Below are positions 27,334-36,837 of a DNA stretch of 64,000 nt, piece after piece. The translations under genes were made by a program, and so were the position numbers. Below the pieces are notes generated by a model, which saw nothing but the letters and a program-made list of their open reading frames with translations, did not search any database and was not told where the DNA came from. Origin of the DNA: Pseudolactococcus piscium. GTDB lineage: Bacteria; Bacillota; Bacilli; Lactobacillales; Streptococcaceae. Location of the stretch: assembly GCF_002441695.1 (NCBI RefSeq), contig NZ_JXJW01000002.1, positions 129,199 to 193,198 of the forward strand. Reading direction: 5' to 3'. Every line of letters begins with the position of its first letter. Within the stretch, counting starts at the first letter, position 1.

Positions 27334-29277
27334 ATGAAACATAAGGAAGTAGCAAAAAGAATCGCTGCAGCACTTGGTCCAGACAACCTGGTAGCAGCAG
27401 CACATTGTGCCACTCGTCTGCGTTTAGTATTAAAAGACACGTCTAAAATTAATCAAGCTGCACTGGATGATGATGATGATCTTAAAGGCACTTTTGAAGC
27501 CAATGGTCAATATCAAATCATTGTTGGTCCTGGAGATGTGAACACGGTCTACAAAGAACTTGTTGCCATTACTGGTGTTGGTGAAGTCTCAAAAGATGAG
27601 TTGAAAGAAGTTGCCAATACTGAAACAAATCCGGTCATGAAACTGATCAAAGTCTTATCAGATATTTTTGTTCCCTTGATTCCTGCCTTAGTAGCAGGTG
27701 GTCTATTAATGGCCTTGAATAATGTCTTGACTGGTGCTGGATTATTTGGTCCCCAATCAGTTGTTGAAATGTTTCCAGGTATCAAAGGCTTTGCTGAAAT
27801 TGTCAATCTAATGGCCTCAGCACCATTTGCCTTCCTACCAATCTTGATTGGTTTCTCTGCGACAAAACGTTTTGGTGGTAACCCATATCTAGGGGCTGCA
27901 GCAGGTATGATGCTAGTGATGCCTAGTCTAGTAAACGGTTATGGTGTTGCAGAAGCATTGGCAACAAATAAAATGCCTTACTGGGATGTCTTTGGTTTCC
28001 AAATTGCACAAGCAGGTTATCAAGGTCAAGTGTTGCCAGTTATCGGTGTCGCTTATATCTTAGCAACACTTGAAAAATTCTTCCATAAACATTTGAAAAA
28101 TGCGGTTGATTTTACTTTCACACCGATGTTAGCAGTTATCATCACTGGATTTGTGACATTCGCTATCGTTGGTCCAGCCCTAAGAGCTGTATCAAACGGT
28201 ATGACAGATGGTTTAGTATGGTTAGTCAATTCACTTGGTGGGTTTGGTTATGGTATCTTTGGTGCAATCTATTCTGCCATTGTATTGACTGGTTTACACC
28301 AATCATTTCCAGCTATCGAGACGACTTTATTAGCAGATATAGCAAAAACGGGTGGTAGTTTCATCTTCCCAATTGCGTCTGCAGCAAATGTGGCACAAGG
28401 TGCAGCATGTTTTGCAATCTTCTTGATTACTAAAAACCAAAAACAAAAAGCATTAGCTTCTTCATCAGCTTTCTCTGCTATGCTAGGGATTACAGAACCA
28501 GCTATGTTTGGGGTTAACCTTAAATTGAAATTCCCATTCTTTATTGGACTCGCAGCATCTGGTGTTGGTGCCGCATTTATGGGCTTCATGGGCGTTCGGA
28601 GTGCATCCCTTGGACCTGCTGGTATCATTGGGTTCATCGCAATTAATCCTAAATCTATCCCTATGTTTATGATCGGTTTAGTGATCAGTATTGCGATCGC
28701 CTTTACAGCAACCTTCTTTTATGGCCGAAAACAACTGGAATTTGCTGCAGATGCACCTGTAACAAACACAACTGCGCAAGAAATAAATGAAACACCAACA
28801 CCAGCTGGTGTTGCGAATGAAGAAATTTATTCACCAGTTCAAGGTCAATTAGTGAAACTTTCAGATACCAAAGATCCGGTATTCTCAAGTGGATTGATGG
28901 GTAAAGGGACTGCGATCGAACCAACAGTAGGTGAACTTTATGCACCAGTCACAGGGGTCTTAACCTTTACAAATGAGTCTAAGCATGCCTATGGCATTCA
29001 AACCGATGCCGGTGCCGAAGTGCTACTTCATATCGGTATTGATACTGTTCAAATGAATGGTGAAGGCTTCACAACTGCTGTTAAACAAGGACAGATTGTT
29101 AAAAAAGGTGAGTTACTCGGTACCTTTGATATTGACAAAATTAAGGCTGCAGGATACGCGACGACAGTTATGGTGATTATTACAAACACCTTAAGTTATG
29201 CTGAAGTAGAAGCAATTGATGAGCAGACTGTTACGGTTGGTCAAAAGATTATTGCCTTAACAGAGACGACTAAGTGA
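27334..29277 (+). CDS. scrA: PTS sucrose transporter subunit IIBCA
   Basis: This 647-aa fused permease imports sucrose as sucrose-6-phosphate. Domain order is IIB with Cys25 in [10 protein letters not shown], a IIC membrane domain (about 105-470), a short linker, then IIA with His566 in [19 protein letters not shown] precedes the ATG. It is controlled by two operators and a cre site in the 200-bp divergent region with scrB. No terminator with a strong stem follows. Confidence 0.95.
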   Translation: MKHKEVAKRIAAALGPDNLVAAAHCATRLRLVLKDTSKINQAALDDDDDLKGTFEANGQYQIIVGPGDVNTVYKELVAITGVGEVSKDELKEVANTETNPVMKLIKVLSDIFVPLIPALVAGGLLMALNNVLTGAGLFGPQSVVEMFPGIKGFAEIVNLMASAPFAFLPILIGFSATKRFGGNPYLGAAAGMMLVMPSLVNGYGVAEALATNKMPYWDVFGFQIAQAGYQGQVLPVIGVAYILATLEKFFHKHLKNAVDFTFTPMLAVIITGFVTFAIVGPALRAVSNGMTDGLVWLVNSLGGFGYGIFGAIYSAIVLTGLHQSFPAIETTLLADIAKTGGSFIFPIASAANVAQGAACFAIFLITKNQKQKALASSSAFSAMLGITEPAMFGVNLKLKFPFFIGLAASGVGAAFMGFMGVRSASLGPAGIIGFIAINPKSIPMFMIGLVISIAIAFTATFFYGRKQLEFAADAPVTNTTAQEINETPTPAGVANEEIYSPVQGQLVKLSDTKDPVFSSGLMGKGTAIEPTVGELYAPVTGVLTFTNESKHAYGIQTDAGAEVLLHIGIDTVQMNGEGFTTAVKQGQIVKKGELLGTFDIDKIKAAGYATTVMVIITNTLSYAEVEAIDEQTVTVGQKIIALTETTK

Positions 29278-29524
29278 TCATGAATCAATCTAAATTTTAG
29301 GATGTAGATCATGAAGAAAAGGGTTGTATGATAAAGTACAGTTACATATAAGTATTGCGTCAAAGTCATTGTGCCATAGGCATAACTGATGTTGAATGAC
29401 TTATAAGGTAGCCTAGCTTTATGACAGCTTTTTTTGTCGTCTTGATAGATGCGTAAGTGACACAAGTTAACTCAAAAAAAAGACAAGTAAGTGCGGTTAT
29501 TTTTTTCAAGATATGATAAAATAA

Positions 29525-29540
29525 AGGAAACCGTTTTCAA
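29525..29540 (-). promoter_or_regulatory. cre-like site upstream of scrK
   Basis: Read on the minus strand it is TTGAAAACGGTTTCCT, which matches the cre consensus at 15 of 16 positions. It lies just after the scrK -10 box, where CcpA binding would repress. Confidence 0.7.
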
Positions 29541-29550
29541 ATAGAAAGGA

Positions 29551-29569
29551 TGAGTTGTCCGACAACTCA
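29551..29569 (+). promoter_or_regulatory. Hairpin between the scrK ribosome site and start codon
   Basis: TGAGTTG pairs with CAACTCA around TCCGA, directly after GAAAGGA (29544-29550) and 11 nt before the ATG. The start has no other Shine-Dalgarno. Folding would bring GAAAGGA within a working distance. An alternative reading is an eight-codon leader ORF starting at 29550 inside this hairpin. Confidence 0.5.
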
Positions 29570-29580
29570 ATAGACAAAAA

Positions 29581-30462
29581 ATGAGCAATTTATATGGTAG
29601 TATCGAAGCAGGAGGCACAAAGTTTGTCTGCGCAGTCGGAAATGACGCCTTGATGATTCTTGAGAGTGCAACTTTTCCCACAGATAAACCTGAGGAGACA
29701 CTGCAAAAAGTAATTGATTTCTTCAAAAAATTTGAAGGGACGCTTGTGGCGATTTCTGTCGGTAGTTTTGGGCCGATTGATATCGATAAAAAGTCTAAGA
29801 CTTACGGATTTGTGACGACGACACCCAAACCGAATTGGGGAAATTTTGACATGATTGGGTTCTTGCAAGCACAACTGGATTTACCGATGTTCTTTACGAC
29901 CGACGTTAACTCATCGGCCTATGGGGAAAAGATACTAGATCAGTCTCTTAATAGCCTAGTTTACTTCACGATTGGGACTGGCATTGGTGCTGGTGCAATT
30001 CAAGGTGAGGATTTTATCGGCGGTATTTCTCATGCTGAGATGGGGCATATGTTTGTTAAACGTCATCCCGAAGATCTAGATTTTGCAGGTGTTTGTCCTT
30101 ATCATGGTGACTGTTTAGAAGGGGTGGCAGCTGGTCCGTCTTTAGAAGCGAGAACTGGCGTGCGCGGTGAAGCCATTAGTCTAAATTCGACTGTATGGGA
30201 TATTCAGGCTTACTATATCGCCCAAGCAGCTGTATCTGCGACCTTGACTTTACGACCTGAGAAGATCATCTTTGGTGGTGGTGTCATGGCCCAAGAGCAT
30301 ATGATGACGCGTGTTAGAACAGAATTTGCTGCGCTACTAAATGATTACGTCCCTGTTCCTGACTTAACTGAGTATCTGCAAGTTCCTGCTATTGCCAATA
30401 ATGCGTCGGCAACTGTCGGTAATTTTGCACTTGCCAAGCGAGAATATGACAAGGCTAACTAA
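29581..30462 (+). CDS. scrK: Fructokinase (ROK family)
   Basis: This 293-aa kinase phosphorylates the fructose released by ScrB. ROK features are the phosphate loop YGSIEAGGTKFVCAVG at the N terminus, catalytic FTTDVNSSAYGE, GTGIGAGAI and the zinc-binding segment with His and three Cys ending CPYHGDCLEG. The start follows an unusual hairpin-separated ribosome site. It completes the sucrose pathway with scrA and scrB but has its own promoter. Confidence 0.94.
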   Translation: MSNLYGSIEAGGTKFVCAVGNDALMILESATFPTDKPEETLQKVIDFFKKFEGTLVAISVGSFGPIDIDKKSKTYGFVTTTPKPNWGNFDMIGFLQAQLDLPMFFTTDVNSSAYGEKILDQSLNSLVYFTIGTGIGAGAIQGEDFIGGISHAEMGHMFVKRHPEDLDFAGVCPYHGDCLEGVAAGPSLEARTGVRGEAISLNSTVWDIQAYYIAQAAVSATLTLRPEKIIFGGGVMAQEHMMTRVRTEFAALLNDYVPVPDLTEYLQVPAIANNASATVGNFALAKREYDKAN

Positions 30463-30464
30463 AC

Positions 30465-30509
30465 GCAATAACCCCAGTCAGAAGATGCCTTCTGACTGGG
30501 GTTATTGCT
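30465..30509 (+). terminator. Strong stem-loop after scrK
   Basis: GCAATAACCCCAGTCAGAAG is matched by its complement after a 3-4 nt loop, giving about 20 bp. No long T-run follows beyond the stem. Confidence 0.8.
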
Positions 30510-30530
30510 ATCGTATTATCCAAAAATAAA

Positions 30531-30560
30531 AAAATAGACACCATAGTTGAGGTCTATTTT
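30531..30560 (-). terminator. Terminator of the DUF402 gene
   Basis: On the minus strand AAAATAGAC pairs with GTCTATTTT followed by T-rich sequence. The 5' arm includes the stop codon of the gene. Confidence 0.7.
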
Positions 30561-31084
30561 AATTGCCGATAACGGTCGTACCAAATAGAAACGTATTCTT
30601 TAGAAAATGGTCCTTTGCCTTCATTTATCCAATCTACTAAAATCTTAACATTTTCTTTTAAGATAAAGTCAATATCGTCTGGATAATTCATCTGACGTTT
30701 ATGTCGCTCATATTCCTCGACATCTAACAATTTTTTTTCACCATCAGCAAACACTTTGACATCAAGATCATAGTCGATATACTTAAGGGCTTCATTGTCA
30801 AGTGTGTAAGGACTAGCCAGGTTACAGTAGTAACTCACACCATTTTCGCGAATCATAGCGATAATATTAAACCAGAATTTCTTGTGAAAATAAACAATAG
30901 CAGGTTCGCGGGTTACCCAACGTCTCCCATCACTTTCTGTCACAAGCGTGTGGTCATTTACGCCAATAATCGAGTTTTCGTTAGTCTTCAGCACCATCGT
31001 ATCGCGCCAAGTACGATGCAAGCTTCCGTCGTGTTTATAGCTTTGAATCGTAATAAAGTCGCCTTCTTTGGGGATTTTCATCAT
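30554..31084 (-). CDS. DUF402 nucleoside tri-/diphosphate phosphatase (Ntdp-type)
   Basis: This 176-aa protein ([19 protein letters not shown]) closely resembles the UPF0374/DUF402 family, whose staphylococcal member Ntdp hydrolyses nucleoside tri- and diphosphates. Conserved blocks [29 protein letters not shown] and [12 protein letters not shown] are intact. It may start at 31084 or at the next ATG, 31081. TGGTATAAT around 31123-31131 (minus strand) looks like its own promoter, about 35 nt upstream. Confidence 0.88.
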   Translation of the reverse strand: MMKIPKEGDFITIQSYKHDGSLHRTWRDTMVLKTNENSIIGVNDHTLVTESDGRRWVTREPAIVYFHKKFWFNIIAMIRENGVSYYCNLASPYTLDNEALKYIDYDLDVKVFADGEKKLLDVEEYERHKRQMNYPDDIDFILKENVKILVDWINEGKGPFSKEYVSIWYDRYRQLK

Positions 31085-31152
31085 CCTACCAACTTTCTAA
31101 CATTCAAAGATCTCATTAAAAATTATACCATTTTATTTGAGAAATGTCAGAT

Positions 31153-32019
31153 TTAAAGATGGAAAATCGTGAATGAGGCGCGTAGTTCATCAGCGAAGTG
31201 TTCGCGTAGATAGCTATCAAATTCTGCCGTTTTTTTGGCTAAATTATAGCGCTTGTGCAGATTATAGCTATTCAGGTGTTTATATTGTGGAAAATCAGAA
31301 AAATAGTGATGCGTTAAGAGCCACTCACGTTTATAGCCCAATGGGTGGGATTGGTAATGGATACCATCAACTGTCCTGTCATAAGAGCGATGGTTGTGGC
31401 CGAAAACGACCTCCTTTATCCCATGCTTGAGAAATAAGTGGTGAAAGGACTGCGCCCCTAAAAAAGCATTAAATTTGACAAATTTGGGATGGGTCATGAC
31501 AAAAGACTGTTCAGGGACAAAGTGCATGGCAACGATGAGATTGGCTTTTTGGCTGGGGGTCAACGTACCCAGCAGCTCATCAAGCCGTGATAGGTCACGC
31601 TTAGTAACTGTGATATCATCTGCCTCTCGCTTTATCTTGCGGTCAAACCAAAACGTATTTTTAGTACGCAAGTTTTGCTCGTAGCTGACATCAGGACAAA
31701 AAGAATAATCATACCAACCAGCAAAACTGAGTAAGTGTTTGTTGCCAATTTTCCGAATTTGAAAATCGTGACTATCTATTTCTGATTCAGACATCGCTAA
31801 CATATCATGGTTACCCAGATTATAAGATACTGTGAATTCCTTGGCCAGACGTACTAAAAACGGCTTTGATATTGCATCAAAGTCGTTTGAAATATCACCA
31901 GCTAGGTGGATATCAGTGATGTTTTCAGATAGCAAAGTTTGCCTTAAAATGGCCTCATATTGCGCATCAAACTGATTGACATCAATATGTAAATCAGACA
32001 GTATGGCTAGTTTTTTCAT
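31153..32019 (-). CDS. Calcineurin-like metallophosphoesterase
   Basis: This 288-aa protein carries the dinuclear-metal motifs of the family in order: SDLHID, AGDISNDF, LGNHDM, a later MHFVPE, and FGHNHRS. Its substrate is unknown; relatives act on phosphodiesters or phosphoproteins. TATACT (extended TGCTATACT) ends six bases before the ATG, implying a leaderless transcript. The DUF402 gene follows 68 nt later on the same strand. Confidence 0.85.
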   Translation of the reverse strand: MKKLAILSDLHIDVNQFDAQYEAILRQTLLSENITDIHLAGDISNDFDAISKPFLVRLAKEFTVSYNLGNHDMLAMSESEIDSHDFQIRKIGNKHLLSFAGWYDYSFCPDVSYEQNLRTKNTFWFDRKIKREADDITVTKRDLSRLDELLGTLTPSQKANLIVAMHFVPEQSFVMTHPKFVKFNAFLGAQSFHHLFLKHGIKEVVFGHNHRSYDRTVDGIHYQSHPLGYKREWLLTHHYFSDFPQYKHLNSYNLHKRYNLAKKTAEFDSYLREHFADELRASFTIFHL

Positions 32020-32094
32020 GACATAAGTATAGCATAATTTATCGTTTAGCCTGATGCTAGAGGTTTTGTAAAAGTAGTATGAATTAGCTACTAT

Positions 32095-33231
32095 CTATCC
32101 GTTGCTGGCTGTTTTTTTTGAGAAATCAAGCATGGCAATACCTAGTAAAATACCTAATAAGATGATTGACATGAGAAAGGGATTATCTTGATGGGATAAG
32201 CTGCTCATAAATGCAATCAAAAATGGCGAGACGAATTGGCCTAGAAAAATCATCGCTTGTCCGATACCTAAAGTAGAAGAAGATGGATGCGTTAGTGTGG
32301 AGATGAGTTGGTGGTTAAAGCAAGGAAGCCCCCAGCCCAATCCCCAGCCGCTAAACAGTAGGCCAAGAATAAATAAAGGTAAGGTTTGTGTCAAGCTGAG
32401 TAAACACATAGATATGAGAAAAAGCCCAATTAAAATAAGTTCTTGTATTTGACTATTTTTTCTGCCAGGAAAGTAAGAGAAAATCATACCCGAGATCACG
32501 CCGAATAATGACGTGATCGCCATCAAAATACCGATTATCAGAGTCCCTTGTTGTTGGAAGTGATCATGCATATAAAAAGCTAAATTAGTTGGAATGGTAA
32601 AATAAATGACGGTTAATAAGAACATTTTAAGCCAAATACGCACCACATTGTAAGACACCTTTTCTTTAGTCGTCTGTTTAGGTGAGTTGACTTCATGTTG
32701 GTCATTTGGTAAAAATAAATAGATTGTCACAAGACTAATGATTGCTAAGAGATAAATTAAGAAAACAAGTTTCCAGTCCTTATTTGAAACAAGTCCAGCA
32801 TAAATAACGGCAACGACTGTACCAAAATTATTTAATGCACTGGCATAACCCAATAATTTTTTCTGTATTTTTCCTTCAAAGTTTGCTTGAATTAGGCCGA
32901 TGGTGTGGGGGACAAGTAAACTCAAGCCGATACCTAAAAGAATTCTTGATAAAATAATGATAGGAAAGGTTGGCCAAATATAAGGCAAGGCCCCTAAAGC
33001 ATATAAAAATAGGCCACCTAGTACTTGTGTTTTTGTTGTTACCTTTCGAGATAGTTTGGGCTGAACAAGTTGCCCTAAAACGACACAGATTGATGGTATT
33101 GTGATAAGAGATTTAAGCCATAGGTTTGATACGGTAGGAAAAGTCTGTGAGATCTCTGATAGTGAAGGGGAAAGTGCTGCCCCAGCTAGTAATGGGAAAA
33201 ATGATAGCCATAAAATCGATATTTTTTTCAT
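32095..33231 (-). CDS. Major facilitator superfamily transporter
   Basis: This 378-aa protein has about 12 hydrophobic segments, an MFS-type loop after helix 2 (LVQPKLSRKVTTKTQ) and a short cytoplasmic loop in the middle (LPNDQHEVNSPKQTTKEK). I start at MKKISILWLSF (33231), one base after the marR stop, rather than at the upstream in-frame codon inside marR. Its pairing with MarR suggests efflux of a toxic compound or metabolite; the substrate is not visible. Confidence 0.87.
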   Translation of the reverse strand: MKKISILWLSFFPLLAGAALSPSLSEISQTFPTVSNLWLKSLITIPSICVVLGQLVQPKLSRKVTTKTQVLGGLFLYALGALPYIWPTFPIIILSRILLGIGLSLLVPHTIGLIQANFEGKIQKKLLGYASALNNFGTVVAVIYAGLVSNKDWKLVFLIYLLAIISLVTIYLFLPNDQHEVNSPKQTTKEKVSYNVVRIWLKMFLLTVIYFTIPTNLAFYMHDHFQQQGTLIIGILMAITSLFGVISGMIFSYFPGRKNSQIQELILIGLFLISMCLLSLTQTLPLFILGLLFSGWGLGWGLPCFNHQLISTLTHPSSSTLGIGQAMIFLGQFVSPFLIAFMSSLSHQDNPFLMSIILLGILLGIAMLDFSKKTASNG

Positions 33232-33232
33232 G

Positions 33233-33649
33233 TTAGTCCTCCACCTGCTTAATCGCAATATCTAACAAGTCAAGTAGTGTTTTGTATTGGGTTTCAGTAT
33301 AGGCTTCAAATAGATCGTGATTTAACTCAGTGATGCGTTGTCTAATTTTTTGCGCGATCAGTTGACCTTGATCTGTTAGATAGAGTGAGTAGGCACTTTT
33401 ATTGTGCTCATTTTCCTGTCTTACGATATATCCCATTTTGCTATATTTATTGATAATTCTAGTCAATAAGCTTCGCTCAACACGTCTTTTTTTTGCTAAA
33501 AAAAGTTGTGTACACCCAGGATTTTCCGCTATCGTTAAGAAAATATTGTAGTCTTTACTACTAATCCCAATCGTTTGTCCCCATTTATGTTGATCAGCAA
33601 TCAACAAATCATTAAGATAGGTTATTTTTTTGCCTAAGTCTTTTTTCAT
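33233..33649 (-). CDS. MarR family transcriptional regulator
   Basis: This 138-aa winged-helix repressor has the region GCTQLFLAKKRRVERSLLTRII as recognition helix and a wing KSAYSLYLTDQGQLIA. It is directly upstream of and co-transcribed with the MFS gene. An inverted repeat within its own promoter (33679-33703) is a good autoregulatory operator. The inducer is unknown. Confidence 0.9.
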   Translation of the reverse strand: MKKDLGKKITYLNDLLIADQHKWGQTIGISSKDYNIFLTIAENPGCTQLFLAKKRRVERSLLTRIINKYSKMGYIVRQENEHNKSAYSLYLTDQGQLIAQKIRQRITELNHDLFEAYTETQYKTLLDLLDIAIKQVED

Positions 33650-33672
33650 ATTTCTCTCCTTTGTTGCTATTT

Positions 33673-33703
33673 TATACCAAAGTGTTTACACTGTCAACAC
33701 TTT
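33673..33703 (-). promoter_or_regulatory. marR-MFS promoter with inverted-repeat operator
   Basis: On the minus strand TTGACA and TAAAAT are 17 nt apart. AAAGTGTT (33679-33686) and AACACTTT (33696-33703) form an inverted repeat spanning the -35 box and spacer, a typical MarR site. Confidence 0.7.
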
Positions 33704-33889
33704 TGTTTGCATGTACCTCTATTTTTAACGAGTAACTTAAACATATGATAAGTGCAAAACAAAAGAGCAAAATAAGGTATAATATAAACAGGAGACAAGT
33801 CGTCAAAATGATACTTGATTTTTGGGGATCGTATGAAGGACTTGGCAAAAAAGAATAGCACTAAACAATCATAAAGAGAACAGAATAAG

Positions 33890-34966
33890 ATGACTGACTT
33901 AAAACAACAAATTATTGCGATAGCAAAAGAAATAGGGATCTCTAAAATTGGCTTCACGACAGCTGATAACTTTGATTACTTAAAAAAAACACTGACGCGT
34001 GCACAAGAAGCCGGGACAAACTCAGGCTTTGAACATAAGAATATTGCGGAGCGTGTTGATCCCAAGCTATTACTTGCTAATGCCAAAACGATTATCGCAA
34101 TCGCGGTCGCCTACCCAAATAAATTACCTCAAATGCCAGAAAAATCGGCTTACAAGCGGGGGAAGTTTTCACCATCCAGTTGGGGAATAGATTATCATGA
34201 CATCCTAGCAGGGAAAATGTCCCTACTTGCCGAACGTATTTCAGAATTAACAGATGAATTTGACCATAAAGCTATGGTTGATACAGGTGCTTTGGTAGAT
34301 ACGGCTGTCGCAAGGCGTGCAGGTATCGGCTTTATCGGTAAAAGTGGCTTAGTGATTTCTAAAGAATTTGGCTCCTATATGTTTTTAGGTGAGCTGATTA
34401 CAAATCTTGATATCGAACCAGATAGTCCAGTTGACTATGGGTGTGGTGATTGCGAGCGGTGTGTCACGTTTTGTCCGACAGATGCCTTAAATGGCGATAC
34501 GACCATGAATGCCAAACGTTGTCTAAGCTTTCAGACGCAAAAAACAGGGTATATCGATGAAGAATTTCGGATTAAAACCAAGTCTGTTCTTTATGGCTGT
34601 GATATCTGTCAGATTGTTTGCCCCTATAACAAAGGGATAAATAGTGAACCACAGACCCCTATCGACCCTGAGCTTTCTTATCCAGAATTACAGCCCTTTA
34701 TCAAGCTGACAAATAAAGAATTTAAAGAAAAATTTGGTGAGATTGCAGGCTCATGGCGCGGTAAAAATGTCTTACAGCGCAATGCCATCTTTGTATTGGC
34801 TAATCTTAATGATAAGACAGCGATTCCCTTATTGGAAGAGATTGCAGCAAATCCCCAAAATGCAGTACATCAAGAGGCTGCCCAATGGGCACTTGACAAG
34901 CTCAAGCGGACAAGTAAACATAATCGCCCTTTGAAAAAAAACGTAGAACGTGGTAAAATTAAGTAA
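33890..34966 (+). CDS. queG: Epoxyqueuosine reductase
   Basis: This 358-aa cobalamin and iron-sulfur enzyme makes the last step of queuosine synthesis in tRNA. It shows [18 protein letters not shown] and [14 protein letters not shown] (two 4Fe-4S clusters), the upstream [20 protein letters not shown], and a C-terminal HEAT-like stretch ([13 protein letters not shown]). It is followed directly by prfB; the prfB promoter lies inside the end of queG. Confidence 0.96.
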   Translation: MTDLKQQIIAIAKEIGISKIGFTTADNFDYLKKTLTRAQEAGTNSGFEHKNIAERVDPKLLLANAKTIIAIAVAYPNKLPQMPEKSAYKRGKFSPSSWGIDYHDILAGKMSLLAERISELTDEFDHKAMVDTGALVDTAVARRAGIGFIGKSGLVISKEFGSYMFLGELITNLDIEPDSPVDYGCGDCERCVTFCPTDALNGDTTMNAKRCLSFQTQKTGYIDEEFRIKTKSVLYGCDICQIVCPYNKGINSEPQTPIDPELSYPELQPFIKLTNKEFKEKFGEIAGSWRGKNVLQRNAIFVLANLNDKTAIPLLEEIAANPQNAVHQEAAQWALDKLKRTSKHNRPLKKNVERGKIK

Positions 34967-34967
34967 T

Positions 34968-36068
34968 ATGGAAATTAGTGAAATTCGCAATCAAATTGCG
35001 CAAAATACAGAAAAAATGGCATCATTTCGTGATAATCTGGATCTGGATCGCCTAGAAGAAGAAATTGCCCTGCTTGATAATGATATGTCTGCACCTAGTT
35101 TTTGGGATGATAATATCGCTGCCCAAAAAATAGTTGAGCAATCCAATCAACTAAAGGCCAAATATGAAACGTTCATGGACATGCAAGCTATGTTAGATGA
35201 CCAAGAAGTCATGCTTGAAATGATCGAAGAAGAAGATGATCTTGACATGCGTGAGGAATTGAGTCAGGAACTTGGCAAACTAAGTGCTAAGATGCAAGCT
35301 TATGAACTTGAGATGCTCCTTAATCAGCCTTATGACCATTTTAATGCCCTTTTAGAGATTCATCCGGGTTCAGGTGGTACTGAGTCGCAAGACTGGGGTA
35401 GCATGCTAATGCGGATGTATGAGCGTTGGGGCAACGCCCATAACTTTAAAGTGGAAGTCGTGGATTACCAAGATGGTGATGTCGCTGGTCTTAAGTCTGC
35501 AACACTCAAATTTACGGGTAATAACGCCTATGGCTTTTTACGGTCTGAAAAAGGGGTGCATCGCCTAGTACGTGTCTCTCCTTTTGACTCTCAAAACCGC
35601 AGACATACCTCGTTTACATCAGTGGATGTGATGCCTGAACTAGATGATTCGATTGAAGTAGATGTCAAGGATGCTGACGTAAAAATGGACACCTTCCGCT
35701 CTGGCGGCGCTGGTGGACAGAATGTCAATAAGGTATCGACAGGTGTCAGATTAACGCATACACCGACAGGGATTGTTGTCTCATCTACTATGGATAGAAC
35801 CCAATATGGTAATAAAGATTTAGCGATGAAGATGCTAAAATCAAAACTATATCAGTTAGAGGTTGATAAAAAACAAGCAGAAGTAAATGAGCTCAAAGGA
35901 GATCAAGCAGATATTTCCTGGGGGTCACAAATCCGCTCATATGTCTTTATGCCTTATCAATTAGTCAAGGATACACGCTCAAATTATGAGACTAGCCAAA
36001 TCGATAATGTTATGGATGGTGACCTGGATGGGTTCATTGATGCTTATTTGAAATGGAAGATGTTGTAA
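34968..36068 (+). CDS. prfB: Peptide chain release factor 2
   Basis: This 366-aa RF2 reads UAA and UGA stops. It has the GGQ motif in [14 protein letters not shown] and the codon-recognition tripeptide SPF in RVSPFDSQ. The start is the ATG at 34968 ([13 protein letters not shown]), two bases before which queG ends. The usual autoregulatory +1 frameshift site (CTTTGAC) is absent: codons at [14 protein letters not shown] are read without interruption. TGGTAAAAT (34952-34959) lies eight bases before the ATG, so a leaderless mRNA is likely. Confidence 0.95.
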   Translation: MEISEIRNQIAQNTEKMASFRDNLDLDRLEEEIALLDNDMSAPSFWDDNIAAQKIVEQSNQLKAKYETFMDMQAMLDDQEVMLEMIEEEDDLDMREELSQELGKLSAKMQAYELEMLLNQPYDHFNALLEIHPGSGGTESQDWGSMLMRMYERWGNAHNFKVEVVDYQDGDVAGLKSATLKFTGNNAYGFLRSEKGVHRLVRVSPFDSQNRRHTSFTSVDVMPELDDSIEVDVKDADVKMDTFRSGGAGGQNVNKVSTGVRLTHTPTGIVVSSTMDRTQYGNKDLAMKMLKSKLYQLEVDKKQAEVNELKGDQADISWGSQIRSYVFMPYQLVKDTRSNYETSQIDNVMDGDLDGFIDAYLKWKML

Positions 36069-36141
36069 GCCTGTAATAAAAAACGAGTTATTTTTTTGTT
36101 ATAATGATATTAATAATAAAAAAAACAGAAAGAATATAAAT

Positions 36142-36837
36142 ATGAGTAGTATTATTAAACTAAGTAATGCAACAAAAAAATATAATAATGGCACGACTGC
36201 CCTACGTAATATATCTGTCGATATTGAAGCTGGGGAGTTTGCCTATGTTGTAGGACCGTCTGGCGCAGGTAAATCAACCTTTATCCGCTTGCTTTATCGA
36301 GAAGCAAAATTGGATAAAGGTGACGGTGTAGTTGCAGGTTATAACCTCGGTAAAATCAGAAAGCGCGATGTGCCCATGCTACGTCGGTCGATTGGCGTTG
36401 TTTTCCAAGATTATAAATTATTACAGCATAAGACAGTCTATGAAAATATTGCCTATGCCATGGAAGTAATTGGCAAACGCCCACGTGAAATTAAAAAGCG
36501 CGTGATGGAAGTATTAGACTTAGTCGGCTTAAAGCATAAAGTCAGATCTTTCCCAAATGAACTTTCTGGTGGTGAGCAACAGCGTGTTGCTATTGCTCGC
36601 TCGATAGCAAATTCGCCCAAAGTGCTGATTGCCGATGAACCAACAGGGAACTTGGATCCAGAAAATTCATGGGAAATCATGAATTTACTAGAAAAAATAA
36701 ATATCCAGGGGACAACCATCTTAATGGCCACACATAACTCACAGATTGTGAATACATTACGCCATCGTGTCATTGCGATTGAAAATGGTCGTATTGTCCG
36801 AGATCAAATAGAAGGAGAATACGGCTACGATGATTAG
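36142..36837 (+). CDS. ftsE: Cell division ATP-binding protein FtsE
   Basis: This 231-aa ABC ATPase works with FtsX to activate peptidoglycan hydrolases such as PcsB at the septum. Walker A is GPSGAGKST, signature LSGGEQQRVAIARS and Walker B VLIADEPTGNLDPE. Its last 8 nt overlap ftsX. A promoter (TATAAT near 36099) and leader precede it. Confidence 0.97.
   Translation: MSSIIKLSNATKKYNNGTTALRNISVDIEAGEFAYVVGPSGAGKSTFIRLLYREAKLDKGDGVVAGYNLGKIRKRDVPMLRRSIGVVFQDYKLLQHKTVYENIAYAMEVIGKRPREIKKRVMEVLDLVGLKHKVRSFPNELSGGEQQRVAIARSIANSPKVLIADEPTGNLDPENSWEIMNLLEKINIQGTTILMATHNSQIVNTLRHRVIAIENGRIVRDQIEGEYGYDD

Larger units (their letters stand above)
29278..29580 (+). other. Gap between scrA and scrK
   Basis: This 303-bp gap has an unexplained stem-loop at 29363-29402 (AAGTCATT with AATGACTT, and TGCC/GGCA inside), a weak AGCT/AGCT stem before T7 near 29424, the scrK promoter (TGATAAAAT ending at about 29522), a cre-like site and a hairpin before scrK. 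No gene was seen. Confidence 0.5.

Noticed and set aside
34890-34970. Programmed frameshift or longer N terminus for prfB
   Set aside because: The frame extending back to the GTG at 34950 only adds residues from the promoter and queG end, and no in-frame TGA shift site occurs.
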